A DNA stretch of 55,180 nt from Ruminococcus flavefaciens (lineage in GTDB: Bacteria; Bacillota; Clostridia; Oscillospirales; Ruminococcaceae): positions 1-55,180 of the forward strand of contig JAMPGO010000005.1 in NCBI GenBank assembly GCA_023663905.1, in the 5' to 3' direction. The notes under the pieces were generated by a model. The model was given only the letters and a program-made list of their open reading frames with translations. It made no database searches and was not told the origin of the DNA. Made by a program: the position numbers and the translations under genes. Shown here piece by piece: positions 26,967 to 37,606 of this stretch. The first letter of the stretch is position 1. The number at the start of each line of letters is the position of its first letter.

Positions 26967-27275
26967 AAAATTTCTCCTTTTTTCGGTAATTTACAGCTCT
27001 GCTGTCTCTCCCCAGTGCCTGTGAAAAAATAAAAAGCAAAAAAACTGTTGTAAAAAACCAAAATATATGTTATATTATTATTGTACAAAGCTTTTGGCAG
27101 AATACAATATTATACAATATATATTGTAAATCATTTCCGAGTTTTTTGCAATCAAAATTCATTTATTTATTACATCTGTAATTGAATTTCGTTAATTTTG
27201 AACAAAGAAAGTCAACTTTTTTGCGCTAAAAACAGGAATGATTTATATATAGCATACGAAAGGAAGTTTTTAATT
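26967..27275. promoter_or_regulatory. Divergent fabH/fabD control region with palindromic operator candidate
   Basis: No gene. It holds a perfect 16-bp palindrome TACAATATATATTGTA (27113-27128) preceded by another TACAATAT half-site at 27103-27110, and an 8-bp palindrome TTGTACAA at 27091-27098. Promoter candidates: plus strand TTGTAA (27048-27053), 17 bp, TATATT (27071-27076) toward fabD; minus strand TTGTAT/TACAAT with a 16-bp gap (about 27088-27109) toward fabH. The palindrome does not match the FapR or FabT consensus I know, so the regulator would be a different one. The promoter assignments are tentative. Confidence 0.55.
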
Positions 27276-28190
27276 ATGACAATTTCACTATTTTCCGGAC
27301 AGGGTTCGCAGATTCCCGGTATGGGCAGGGATATTGCGGAAGCATTTCCCGCAACATCGGCTCTGTATGATACGGCTTCAGAAATCATCGGTCGTGATAT
27401 GAGAGCGGTATGCTTCGACAGCTCGCCCGAGGAACTCTCTCGCACTATCAATGCTCAGCCTGCTATTATGCTCACTTCGCTCGTCGGTATCACTTCGGCT
27501 ATCGAAAAGGGCTTTAAATTCGACGGCGTTGCAGGTCACTCGCTCGGCGAATATCCTGCTCTTGTTATCTCGGGTATGGTATCAGTTGAGGACGGTTTCC
27601 GCCTTATAAAAGCACGTTCGGAAGCTATGGAGCAGGCTACTCAGGAGAATAAGGGCGCTATGGCTGCTATTATGAAAATCGCTCCCGAAAAAATCGAGGA
27701 GATATGCGCTCAGGCAAAGAATTACGTTGCGCCTGTAAATTACAACTCACCACAGCAGACCGTTATTGCAGGTACTCCCGAAGGAATCGAGGAAGTAAGC
27801 GAGAAGTTTGCGGAGCTTAAGGCAAGAGTTATTACCCTTAACGTTGCAGGTGCGTTTCATTCAAAGTTAATGCAGTCGGCTTCTGAAAAATTCTACGAGA
27901 CCGCAAAGACGATTACTTTTAAAGCTCCTGCCGTGAAGTACTATTCCAATGTTACAGGCGGTGAGCTTACTGATTTCAGCGATATGGCTTCTATTCTTGC
28001 AAAGCACATCGTATCTCCCGTACGCTTTACTTCGGAGCTGGAGGCAATGCAGAATGACGGCGCAGATAAATTCGTTGAGTTCGGCGCAGGAAAAACCCTC
28101 ACAGGTCTTGTAAAGAAAACGCTCAAGGGTGTTACCTCTCTCAGCATTGAGAATCTTGAATCACTGGAAGGAGCTGATATTTATGAATAA
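27276..28190 (+). CDS. fabD: Malonyl-CoA:ACP transacylase
   Basis: Loads malonate onto ACP for FabH and FabF. The 304-residue protein has FSGQGSQIPGMGRD (~6-19), the catalytic Ser in GHSLGEYPAL (~88-97) and the catalytic His in GAFHSKLM (~195-202). Start is the ATG at 27276 after AAAGGAAG; upstream in-frame codons give unrelated sequence. Here fabD stands apart from the rest of the cluster, transcribed the opposite way, and its 3' end overlaps aroE by 8 bp. Confidence 0.96.
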   Translation: MTISLFSGQGSQIPGMGRDIAEAFPATSALYDTASEIIGRDMRAVCFDSSPEELSRTINAQPAIMLTSLVGITSAIEKGFKFDGVAGHSLGEYPALVISGMVSVEDGFRLIKARSEAMEQATQENKGAMAAIMKIAPEKIEEICAQAKNYVAPVNYNSPQQTVIAGTPEGIEEVSEKFAELKARVITLNVAGAFHSKLMQSASEKFYETAKTITFKAPAVKYYSNVTGGELTDFSDMASILAKHIVSPVRFTSELEAMQNDGADKFVEFGAGKTLTGLVKKTLKGVTSLSIENLESLEGADIYE

Positions 28191-29025
28191 ATACGGTCTT
28201 ATAGGGCATCCGCTCGGGCACTCGATGTCTCCGCTTATTCACGAGAGATTATTCGCCCTCAGCGGTATCACTGACTACAGCTATGAGCTTATTGATATTG
28301 CACCCGAAAATCTTATGGCGGAAGAGGCTTTGCTTAAGGAATTAAAGGGCTTCAATATTACTATTCCGCACAAAATGGCGGTTATTCCTATGACTGACAA
28401 GCTTGACGACAGTGCGTTGAGATATAATTCCGTTAACTGTATCTCCAACAAGGACGGCATTACGACAGGCTACAACACGGACTGCATTGGATTTGTAAAG
28501 TCGGCGGAGAATGAAAATCTTCCGCTTGGTAAAAAAGTCCTTCTGCTCGGCTGCGGCGGAGTCGGCAGAATGATTGCGGTTGAACTCATCAGGCACGGCG
28601 CTGACCTTACTGTTGCTGTAATTCCGCAGGACGTTAAAACCGCTGAATCTGCTGTTGCTGAAATTCTTGGAATATACGAAAATGCAAAAGTAAAAATATG
28701 CCTTATTTCTGAAATCGAGGGCGAATACGACCTGCTCGTCAATGCAACTCCCGTCGGAATGTACCCGAAGTGCGATGCGTGCGCTGTTACGGATGAGGTT
28801 ATTGCAAAGTGCGGAAGCGTTTTTGATGTTATATATAATCCCGTTGAAACGCTTCTTATGAAAAAAGCACGTGATATGGGCAAAAAGGCTGTCGGCGGTG
28901 CGGCTATGCTCGTGTATCAGGCTGTTGCGGCTCACGAAATCTGGTATGACGGCAGATTTGATTCTGCCGACGTTGCTGAAATTATCGGGGCTGTTGAGGA
29001 TGAGGTTAACAAAATGAATAAGTAA
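28183..29025 (+). CDS. aroE: Shikimate dehydrogenase
   Basis: NADPH-dependent reduction of 3-dehydroshikimate in aromatic amino acid synthesis, 280 residues. GHPLGHSMSPLIH (~6-18), the catalytic Lys in FNITIPHKMA (~59-68), NTDCIGF (~99-105) and the nucleotide-binding LLGCGGVGRM (~121-130) are present. The ATG at 28183 lies within the last codons of fabD and follows AAGGAG, so translation is coupled to a fatty acid gene. Confidence 0.95.
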   Translation: MNKYGLIGHPLGHSMSPLIHERLFALSGITDYSYELIDIAPENLMAEEALLKELKGFNITIPHKMAVIPMTDKLDDSALRYNSVNCISNKDGITTGYNTDCIGFVKSAENENLPLGKKVLLLGCGGVGRMIAVELIRHGADLTVAVIPQDVKTAESAVAEILGIYENAKVKICLISEIEGEYDLLVNATPVGMYPKCDACAVTDEVIAKCGSVFDVIYNPVETLLMKKARDMGKKAVGGAAMLVYQAVAAHEIWYDGRFDSADVAEIIGAVEDEVNKMNK

Positions 29026-29036
29026 AGGAGCTGTTT

Positions 29037-29702
29037 ATGAGTAAAATATATTGCTGTTCTGATATTCACGGCTGTATGGACGAGTTTGAATATGCGCTGT
29101 CCGTTATTCTCGGACATCTTGAAGAACCCGGTACTAAGCTGATTCTTATGGGCGATTATGTTCACGGCGGTTCGGACGGTTATGCCGTACTGGACAGGAT
29201 AATCGGCTTGCAGAGAAAATACGGCGAAAAAGTAATCGTGCTTATGGGTAATCACGAGGAATGGGTTATCGACGGCTTCAAAGGCATAAACGGCAACAAG
29301 TATTCCGATGAGGATGACAAGTATATATCGTGGCTGGAAAATCTGCCACGATATTACACGGAGGGAAATACTGTTTTCGTTCACGCTGGAATTGACGAGG
29401 AAACAGGCGAGGACTGGGAATGGGAGACGGGCGAGGATATATTCACGGGTAAATTTCCTGCCGAAACAGGCTATTTTTCTACAGGGCAGAAAATTGTTGC
29501 GGGTCATATCTATACTTCGGTTATAGCTGACGACAGAAGATTCAGCGAAATCTACTATGACGGTCTGAGCCATTACTACATCGACGGCGACGTGCTGACG
29601 AACGGCAATATACTTATACTTATGGTTGATACTGATACAGATACCTACTACAGCGTTACCGAGAACGGCTTTTATGAAATTATGCCGTATGGTGAGGAAT
29701 AA
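29037..29702 (+). CDS. Metallophosphoesterase, PPP phosphatase-like
   Basis: A 221-residue calcineurin-like phosphoesterase similar to bacterial Ser/Thr phosphatase-type proteins: CSDIHGCMDEF (~7-17), MGDYVHGGSDG (~39-49), MGNHEEWV (~68-75), FVHAGID (~115-121) and GHIYTS (~158-163). The usual GDYIDRG reads GDYVHGG, a change at the metal site region. C-terminus is acidic. It lies between aroE and aroK in the same operon. Substrate unknown. Confidence 0.8.
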   Translation: MSKIYCCSDIHGCMDEFEYALSVILGHLEEPGTKLILMGDYVHGGSDGYAVLDRIIGLQRKYGEKVIVLMGNHEEWVIDGFKGINGNKYSDEDDKYISWLENLPRYYTEGNTVFVHAGIDEETGEDWEWETGEDIFTGKFPAETGYFSTGQKIVAGHIYTSVIADDRRFSEIYYDGLSHYYIDGDVLTNGNILILMVDTDTDTYYSVTENGFYEIMPYGEE

Positions 29703-29722
29703 TACAGAGAGGAGAATTTTAA

Positions 29723-30217
29723 ATGACTATATTTTTATGCGGATTTATGGGCTGTGGCAAGACTACAGTCGGACAGCTTACCGCAAAGAAAATGGGCTGT
29801 GCTTTTTATGATACCGACGAGCTTATCGTTGAGAATCAGGGAATGAGCATTCCCGAAATATTTGAGAAAAAGGGCGAGCCTTATTTCCGTCAGGTTGAAG
29901 CGGATATTGTTAAATCAATGTGCGGAAAATCGGCTGTTATTTCCTGCGGAGGCGGTGCGATGATTAATCCCGATACCGCTAAGGCTGTGGCTGAGGCAGG
30001 CGAGAAGATTGTTTTTCTTGATGTTGATTTCGATACCTGCTATGAGCGCATAAGCGGTGACAGCAACCGCCCGATTGTTGTTAATAACACAAAGGAACAG
30101 CTGAGGGCGATTTTTGATGAACGTCACAGAATTTACGAGAAGCACGCAACCGTGTGCATAAACGCTGAAGGAAGTCCTGTGGAAATGGCTGAGGCTGTCA
30201 GGAGAAGTGTATGCTGA
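29723..30217 (+). CDS. aroK: Shikimate kinase
   Basis: Phosphorylates shikimate with ATP, the step after AroE. The 164-residue P-loop kinase has CGFMGCGKTTVG (~6-17), the shikimate-binding FYDTDELIV (~29-37), EPYFRQVEADI (~52-62) and SCGGGAMI (~75-82). GAGGAG precedes the ATG by ten bases. Its end overlaps the amidohydrolase start by 7 bp. The other shikimate genes are not in the window. Confidence 0.95.
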   Translation: MTIFLCGFMGCGKTTVGQLTAKKMGCAFYDTDELIVENQGMSIPEIFEKKGEPYFRQVEADIVKSMCGKSAVISCGGGAMINPDTAKAVAEAGEKIVFLDVDFDTCYERISGDSNRPIVVNNTKEQLRAIFDERHRIYEKHATVCINAEGSPVEMAEAVRRSVC

Positions 30218-31380
30218 TATATAATGCGAGACTTCTGACAATGACCGACGATTATGAAATCCCTGTTGGCTGGCTTGAAACAGAGGGCGGTAAAATTAAA
30301 GCCGTAGGAGCAGGTGTGCCGAAAAATATTCCCGAGGACAGCATTGACGCTGAAGGCGGAATACTTCTGCCAGGCTTTATTGACGCACATACGCACCTTG
30401 GTATTATCGAGGACGGGCTTGATTTTGAGGGCGACGACTGCAATGAGAGTACAGACCCTTTTACTCCTGAAATGCGTGCAATCGACGGCATAAATCCGTT
30501 TGACAGGTGCTTTGAGGAAGCACGTATGCGTGGTATTACTGCCGTTGCTTCGTCGCCTGGAAGTGCGAATGCCTGCGGAGGTGAAATCTGTGCGATTAAA
30601 ACAGCAGGCAGACGTGTTGACGATATGCTCATAAAAAACTGCGGAATAAAATTCGCACTGGGTGAGAATCCGAAGAGAGTTTACAACGACAGGGATGAAA
30701 TGCCGTCCACGAGAATGGCGACCGCTGCAATTATCCGTGACGGACTGTATAAATCACGCAGATATGCACACGATATGGACAGCTATTATTCCGACAGCGA
30801 AAACGGCGAACCGCCTGAGTATGATATTAAGTGCGAGGCGCTTATGCCTCTTCTTGAACGCAAGCAGAAAGCGTTTTTCCATTGCCACCGTGCCGACGAT
30901 ATATGCACGGCTATGAGAATAGCGAACGAATTTTCTCTTGATTTGGTTATTATTCACGGCACAGAGGGCTATAAAATCGCCGATATTATTGCAGAAGAGG
31001 AAGTTCCTGTTATATGCGGTCCTGTTATATGCGACAGGTGCAAGCCCGAGATGAAAGGGCTTGATATTAAAAATCCGGGCATACTTTGGAAAGAGGGCGT
31101 GCAGATTGCCGTATGCACCGACCACACCGTTATTCCCATACAGTATCTGCCGTTATCCGCAAAAGCCTGCTTAAAGGGCGGTATAGGATTCTATTCGGTT
31201 TTTGAGCTTATAACAATAAAGCCTGCTGAGATACTGGGAATAGATGACAGGGTAGGAAGTCTCGCGGCAGGCAAGGACGCTGATATTCAGCTTTACAGGG
31301 CTGACGACGACCCTCTTGATATTCTCTCCGAGCCTGTTCTTGTAATGATTGACGGCGAAACTATCAGGAGGAATATATGA
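30211..31380 (+). CDS. Amidohydrolase-superfamily enzyme
   Basis: A 389-residue metal-dependent hydrolase resembling imidazolonepropionase or dihydroorotase relatives. The HxH metal pair is in DAHTHLG (~59-65), later ligands in FFHCHRADD (~223-231) and IIHGTEGY (~249-256), and the Asp in VCTDHTVI (~300-307). A PGFIDAHTH core and GKDADI near the C-terminus are typical. The specific substrate is not clear; many clostridia carry this gene annotated only as amidohydrolase. Co-transcribed with aroK and the dockerin gene. Confidence 0.85.
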   Translation: MLIYNARLLTMTDDYEIPVGWLETEGGKIKAVGAGVPKNIPEDSIDAEGGILLPGFIDAHTHLGIIEDGLDFEGDDCNESTDPFTPEMRAIDGINPFDRCFEEARMRGITAVASSPGSANACGGEICAIKTAGRRVDDMLIKNCGIKFALGENPKRVYNDRDEMPSTRMATAAIIRDGLYKSRRYAHDMDSYYSDSENGEPPEYDIKCEALMPLLERKQKAFFHCHRADDICTAMRIANEFSLDLVIIHGTEGYKIADIIAEEEVPVICGPVICDRCKPEMKGLDIKNPGILWKEGVQIAVCTDHTVIPIQYLPLSAKACLKGGIGFYSVFELITIKPAEILGIDDRVGSLAAGKDADIQLYRADDDPLDILSEPVLVMIDGETIRRNI

Positions 31381-32189
31381 TTAGTCTGCTTCCTGTGTTT
31401 ATGTCCTCTGCAATGATTTCGGGTGTATCGTACACCTATGATGTTTCGTATGATTATTCATACGGCGGTACGGCTGTTATAACGTCCGTGAGCATTGAAG
31501 AGGGTGTTACTGATATTTATATTCCCGAAACGATTGACGGCTATACTGTCACGGGAATAGGCGGTATGGCATTTGCAGGACAGACTTCTGCCGAAAAAGT
31601 GGTGATTCCCGATACTGTCAGGTCGCTCGGCAACTCGTCGTTTATGGGATGTAATTCGCTAAGGGAAGTTGTAATCGGCACGGGAATTACATCGCTTCCC
31701 GACGACTGCTTTTTTGCCTGTTCAGCACTCAGAAGCGTTGAACTTCCGTATACGCTTGAATCAATCGGAAACGAGACATTTTTCGGCTGTTTACTGCTCG
31801 ATTTATATGTTCCCGACAGCGTTTATTCTATAGGCGAGAATGCGTTCGGGAAAAATACTGACCCGCATTCCAACGAGACTGTGAATATATACGGATTTCT
31901 GGTGAGAGGTGTTTCGGGAAGCTTTGCGGAGACTTATTCTGCTGTGAATCACATTGACTTCATAGATATGAGCGATTACAGGGCTGGAGATGTTAACGGC
32001 GACGGAATGGTTGACGCAAGCGATGCGAGTAATATTCTTAATGAATATGCAAAGCTGTCAACGGGAATTGCTTCGGGATTCACAAAAAAACAGAATATAG
32101 TAGGCGATATGAACTCCGACGGGATGATTGACGCAGGCGACGCTTCTGCCGTACTGGAGATTTATGCCGGATTTTCAACGGGTCTATAG
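31377..32189 (+). CDS. BspA-type leucine-rich repeat protein with C-terminal dockerin
   Basis: Secreted or cellulosome-associated protein of 270 residues. A short, weakly charged hydrophobic N-terminus may be a signal peptide. Residues ~40-185 contain LRR_5 repeats (FAGQTSAEKVVIPDTVRSLG; FMGCNSLREVVIGTGITSLP). A type I dockerin follows (~200-270) with two calcium-binding repeats, GDVNGDGMVDASDAS and GDMNSDGMIDAGDAS. Dockerins attach proteins to scaffoldin cohesins in ruminococci. Start ATG overlaps the amidohydrolase stop and follows AGGAGG. Its place at the end of a metabolic operon is unusual. Confidence 0.88.
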   Translation: MISLLPVFMSSAMISGVSYTYDVSYDYSYGGTAVITSVSIEEGVTDIYIPETIDGYTVTGIGGMAFAGQTSAEKVVIPDTVRSLGNSSFMGCNSLREVVIGTGITSLPDDCFFACSALRSVELPYTLESIGNETFFGCLLLDLYVPDSVYSIGENAFGKNTDPHSNETVNIYGFLVRGVSGSFAETYSAVNHIDFIDMSDYRAGDVNGDGMVDASDASNILNEYAKLSTGIASGFTKKQNIVGDMNSDGMIDAGDASAVLEIYAGFSTGL

Positions 32190-32211
32190 AAATTCACAAA
32201 AATCGACATAA

Positions 32212-33771
<1,560 letters not shown>

Positions 33772-34149
33772 ATGAAACATCTGAAAGACGTTGACGGTCT
33801 TGATACTCTTCTTGAAAAACTTCCCGACGGCTATAAATCGTGGTATCACTTCTGCCGTGTTCTTGAATTTCACTTCGCAAAGGAATTTGACTATGAAGAT
33901 GAGTTTGACTATACAAGCAATATTGATATGGTTCTTGCAAGCTATGACGGGAAATATAAAATCCGTATGAAGCTAAAAGCCGTATCTGGACTCGTCAGCT
34001 TTGATGTCTGCAACGGTTTTTGCAGCGGATTCTGTATAGAGTATTCAGATTGCTGTGAAAAAGAACGCAGATATAAATTGTCCAGCTATGAACAGGATAT
34101 TTATTTTGAGTTTTACTGCAAAAAGATTTCTGTTGAGCTTATAGATTAA
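33772..34149 (+). CDS. Small hypothetical protein coupled to guaB
   Basis: A 125-residue acidic, aromatic-rich protein (FHFAKEFDYEDEFDY ~32-46, and Cys residues at ~78-91) that I do not recognise. Its ATG directly follows the guaB TAA, without its own ribosome binding site, so it depends on translational coupling. A strong terminator follows. Its composition resembles small immunity-type or DUF proteins, but no function can be assigned. Confidence 0.65.
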   Translation: MKHLKDVDGLDTLLEKLPDGYKSWYHFCRVLEFHFAKEFDYEDEFDYTSNIDMVLASYDGKYKIRMKLKAVSGLVSFDVCNGFCSGFCIEYSDCCEKERRYKLSSYEQDIYFEFYCKKISVELID

Positions 34150-34150
34150 A

Positions 34151-34178
34151 AAAACCGCAGTATTATTACTGCGGTTTT
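34151..34178. terminator. Bidirectional terminator
   Basis: AAAACCGCAGTA (34151-34162) pairs perfectly with TACTGCGGTTTT (34167-34178), loop TTAT. It serves the guaB unit and the convergent ttcA-like gene, which ends at 34182. Confidence 0.9.
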
Positions 34179-34181
34179 ATT

Positions 34182-34922
34182 TTAATCATCCATAAAACTG
34201 TGGTACTCGTCGCCGATATGGTACGAGAGAAGCTTTCTGAGATTCACATTTTCGGCTGAACGGAATATATTCATATCAACATCTGGATTCTTTTCACGGA
34301 GCATACAGAGTATTTCTTTTATCTCCGCACGCTTTGAGGATTTGTTTTCAAGTCCGCACTCACAGCGGATAAAGTGCAGGTTATTTTCTTCCGCCCATTG
34401 TATTATACTGCTCTCACGCACTCTGTAGAGCGGTCTGATTACTTCAACAGGGTAGTGTTCCGCCTTTAATTTCGGAAGCATTGCCTGCATTTGTGAGCCG
34501 TACAGCATACCCATAAGAATCGTTTCAACTGCGTCGTCAAAATGATGCCCCAGTGCGATTTTATTCAGTCCCTTTTCCTGTGCGTTCCTGTAAAGCCAGC
34601 CTCGCCTTAGCCTTGAACACAGAAAACACGGATTCTTTTCGTTTCTGACGGATTCAAATATATTGGTGCTGATTATTTCCGCAGGAATATCAAGCTTTTC
34701 AAGGTTACTGCGGATTATATCGAGGTTATGTTCCGAATATCCCGGGTTCATTACAATAAATTCGGCGTGGAAATCGATTTCCCTCCGGAGAAGCTTCATA
34801 CACACTGCCATAAGCACGGAATCTTTTCCGCCCGATACGCACACGGCTATTCTGTCGCCTGTATTCACAAGCCTGTAATCTCTTACGGCACGGCGGAATT
34901 TTTTCCATATGTTACTGTTCAT
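34182..34922 (-). CDS. TtcA-like tRNA 2-thiolation protein
   Basis: ATP-pyrophosphatase-type tRNA thiolation enzyme of 246 residues. The PP-loop is CVSGGKDSVLMA (~28-39), the central CxxC is CFLC (~99-102), and a later Cys is in IRCECGLENK (~187-196). This pattern fits the TtcA/TtuA group, in which the cysteines hold an iron-sulphur cluster. E. coli TtcA makes 2-thiocytidine at position 32; whether the same base is modified here is unknown. It overlaps the glycosyltransferase gene by 11 bp. Confidence 0.82.
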   Translation of the reverse strand: MNSNIWKKFRRAVRDYRLVNTGDRIAVCVSGGKDSVLMAVCMKLLRREIDFHAEFIVMNPGYSEHNLDIIRSNLEKLDIPAEIISTNIFESVRNEKNPCFLCSRLRRGWLYRNAQEKGLNKIALGHHFDDAVETILMGMLYGSQMQAMLPKLKAEHYPVEVIRPLYRVRESSIIQWAEENNLHFIRCECGLENKSSKRAEIKEILCMLREKNPDVDMNIFRSAENVNLRKLLSYHIGDEYHSFMDD

Positions 34923-35868
34923 TAATAAATTCCTCGACTATATATCTCGGGCGCTGTTTTACTTCGTCATATATTCTGCCGATGTATTCGCCGATGATTC
35001 CGAGGGCAAGAAGCTGTAAGCCGCCGATAAACCATATTGAACATACTGTGCTTGACCAGCCCAGCTCGGCATTGCCTGTGAGCTTGACGACAATCGACCA
35101 TATAATGGCAAATACGCTTATGATTGACATTATAAGTCCCGCACTTGTAATGAGCTTCAGCGGTTTGGTGCTGAACGATGTTATTGCATTAAGGGCGAAC
35201 GAGAGCATTTTCTTGAGCGGATATTTGCTCTCGCCAGCAAATCTCTCGGCACGTTCGTACATTACGTTGCAGGATTTGAATCCGAGTGTGCGGACAAGTC
35301 CACGCAGGAAGAGATTTACTTCACGGCAGTTCGACAGCTCTTCCAGTACCCTTGCGCTCATAAGACGGAAATCAGCGTGATTGTATACAACGTCTGCGCC
35401 CATAACCTTCATAAACTTATAGAAGCTCTCTGCTGTGAATTTCTTGAAAAAAGTATCGGTTTTTCTTGCGCTTCTTACGCCGTACACAACCTGATTGCCC
35501 TCGTGGAACTTGATAACCATTTCGTCTATGGCATTTATGTCGTCCTGCAAATCAGCGTCCATAGTGATAGCCATATCGCACAGAGTACGGACTGTCATAA
35601 GTCCTGCAAGAACGGCATTCTGGTGACCGCTGTTGCGTGAGAGCTTTATTCCCGAGAACATTTCCTGCGATTCGTGAAGCGAGCAGATGATTTCCCACGT
35701 TTTGTCCTTTGAGCCGTCGTCAACAAAAACAACACGGCTTTCGGGCGAAATAAGATTACGGCTGATAAGGGAAGTATATTTTTCTGTAAGTCTTTTTGCA
35801 GTTTCGTGCAGAACCTCTTCCTCGTTGTAGCACGGAACAACCATATATAATGTCTTATGCTGATTCAT
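34912..35868 (-). CDS. Membrane glycosyltransferase family 2, GtrB/DPM1-like
   Basis: Probably makes a polyprenyl-phosphate sugar donor. The 318-residue protein has an N-terminal GT-A domain with VVPCYNEEEVL (~10-20), VVFVDDGSKDKTW (~47-59) and MDADLQDD (~98-105), and two membrane helices near residues 235-300 with the C-terminal EYIGRIYDEVKQRPRYIV typical of bactoprenol glucosyltransferases. It overlaps both neighbours and is the likely partner of the GT-C-like protein upstream. Confidence 0.9.
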   Translation of the reverse strand: MNQHKTLYMVVPCYNEEEVLHETAKRLTEKYTSLISRNLISPESRVVFVDDGSKDKTWEIICSLHESQEMFSGIKLSRNSGHQNAVLAGLMTVRTLCDMAITMDADLQDDINAIDEMVIKFHEGNQVVYGVRSARKTDTFFKKFTAESFYKFMKVMGADVVYNHADFRLMSARVLEELSNCREVNLFLRGLVRTLGFKSCNVMYERAERFAGESKYPLKKMLSFALNAITSFSTKPLKLITSAGLIMSIISVFAIIWSIVVKLTGNAELGWSSTVCSIWFIGGLQLLALGIIGEYIGRIYDEVKQRPRYIVEEFINEQ

Positions 35869-37489
35869 ATTTGCGCTCCTTTTTGAACTGTCTGAATATT
35901 TTGTTTTTTATCTGCGACGGTATGCCTGAATCGAGTATACAGACAATTCCATAGGCGGAAAATCCCGACATAAGTATGAAATAGGGTATGATATACTGCG
36001 ATTTGCCCTCCGACATAAGGTGGTACATAAATCCGCCGATGAAAATAATCGGGAAGAACAGGCTTGTGAATTTCTTGTTTTTAAGGGTGTATACACATCC
36101 TGCGAGGAATCCGAAAAAGACAAGCTGGGAGAAGAAATCCATATATTTCTTGACTTTTGCAGAACCGTCATAGCACACCCATTCTGCAAAGGCATTTTTC
36201 GGGGCATATTGTCCTCTTACGGTGTTATTCCAGATAGATTCATAGGAAGTGTCGTTCCACTGGGAAACGGCTTTAAGGTAGAAGAAATCGTTGGCATACT
36301 GCGGATTTTCGATAAAATATTTAATACGCTCCTTTATGTTTTCCTTGGACTTTTCACCTGCAACTTCGGCATCGTAATTGCTGTTTTCGAGATTTGCCGT
36401 AGTGTGTACGTAGTTAAACCAGCCAGGAGCTGACATAGATTCATTAATACCCATAGCAATCCACGAAACATAGGGTACGGAATCGCCCAAATCGCAGTCG
36501 GCACGATGTTCATAGACGGATATTGCGACGGACTGGATATTCATTGAAACAGCAACGGTTGCGATGATGTAGATTATATCTTTTATATAATGCCTGCGAC
36601 GGAATAATTTTATTCCTGCGATACACATCATAGCTATAAGCCATATCAGGTAATTTGATTTGATGAATACGGCTAAAGCAATGCTGATTCCTGAAATAAC
36701 GGCGGAATATATCTTGTTTGTTTGCAGATATTTTATTTCAAAATAGACTGCAATTACGGCGAACATCATTCCAGGGAAAATACCGTAGATGAACGAACAC
36801 GAAAGTATCGGCGATACGCTTAATGCAAGGATAAACGCTGTAAGGTTTGTTATGCGCCTGTCATTGAAAAGTGCGTGGTTTATCATAACGATAAAGATGT
36901 TGATGACCGCAAGGAAAAAGGCATTGGCAACTTCAAAGTATATCGGTGTTTCGGGCTTGAAGATACTTACAATGCGGACTATCAGCTCATTGAACATAAC
37001 ATATCCGAGCTGAAAGGAATAGTCCTTGAAATATCGCCAGTCGGTAAGCATAGTATAATTTCCTTCGGCGAACTGTATGGCTGCATCGGAAACATACTGT
37101 GAATCATATGTTGGAGCAGACTGCGAGGAAATAACCCATACTGTTCCGAGTGTGGCTGTCCATATAAACAGCATACTCAGAATATACCGCAGACGTATGC
37201 CGCTGCATTTTTTGGCAATCACAAAACACAGCACAAGCGTTACCGCAAGGATGATGAGATTTACAAAAAGATTGTCGTTATAATAAATAACGCTTTCGAT
37301 GTCCTCCCTTATTCTGTAGACACAGCTGTCACGACCTTGTCCGCTTTCGATATTCTCGACAGTAGTCGTGTGGAGCAGGCTTGTCAAACAGACGAAAAGC
37401 GAGAACATAACAGACAGAATGCCGACGACCCATACTCCCAGTCTTTCAGTGCGGAAACCGAAATGTGTAAGCAGTTTTTTCAGCTTCAA
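35855..37489 (-). CDS. Polytopic membrane protein, GT-C/PMT-like glycosyltransferase
   Basis: A 544-residue integral membrane protein with about eleven hydrophobic segments. The first extracytoplasmic part contains PTYDSQYVSDAA (~128-139), an acidic pattern at the position of the catalytic Asp of GT-C enzymes such as PMT and ArnT. With the GtrB-like gene it may glycosylate a surface polymer or protein. I start it at a TTG at 37489, eight bases after GGAGGG; the longer frame from TTG 37504 would overlap that site. Promoter at 37524-37552. Confidence 0.72.
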   Translation of the reverse strand: MKLKKLLTHFGFRTERLGVWVVGILSVMFSLFVCLTSLLHTTTVENIESGQGRDSCVYRIREDIESVIYYNDNLFVNLIILAVTLVLCFVIAKKCSGIRLRYILSMLFIWTATLGTVWVISSQSAPTYDSQYVSDAAIQFAEGNYTMLTDWRYFKDYSFQLGYVMFNELIVRIVSIFKPETPIYFEVANAFFLAVINIFIVMINHALFNDRRITNLTAFILALSVSPILSCSFIYGIFPGMMFAVIAVYFEIKYLQTNKIYSAVISGISIALAVFIKSNYLIWLIAMMCIAGIKLFRRRHYIKDIIYIIATVAVSMNIQSVAISVYEHRADCDLGDSVPYVSWIAMGINESMSAPGWFNYVHTTANLENSNYDAEVAGEKSKENIKERIKYFIENPQYANDFFYLKAVSQWNDTSYESIWNNTVRGQYAPKNAFAEWVCYDGSAKVKKYMDFFSQLVFFGFLAGCVYTLKNKKFTSLFFPIIFIGGFMYHLMSEGKSQYIIPYFILMSGFSAYGIVCILDSGIPSQIKNKIFRQFKKERKYESA

Positions 37490-37523
37490 ATTAATACCCT
37501 CCAATTATTTATTTATACTGTTA

Positions 37524-37552
37524 ATTATATCATAAACAGCGGATTAAGTCAA
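37524..37552 (-). promoter_or_regulatory. Promoter of the GT-C/GT2/ttcA-like operon
   Basis: Minus strand TTGACT (37547-37552), 17 bp, TATAAT (37524-37529). Confidence 0.85.
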
Positions 37553-37606
37553 CAAATTTTTAGTGAAATTTTATATATATCACAAAAACAGACTATATTT
37601 ATCGGT

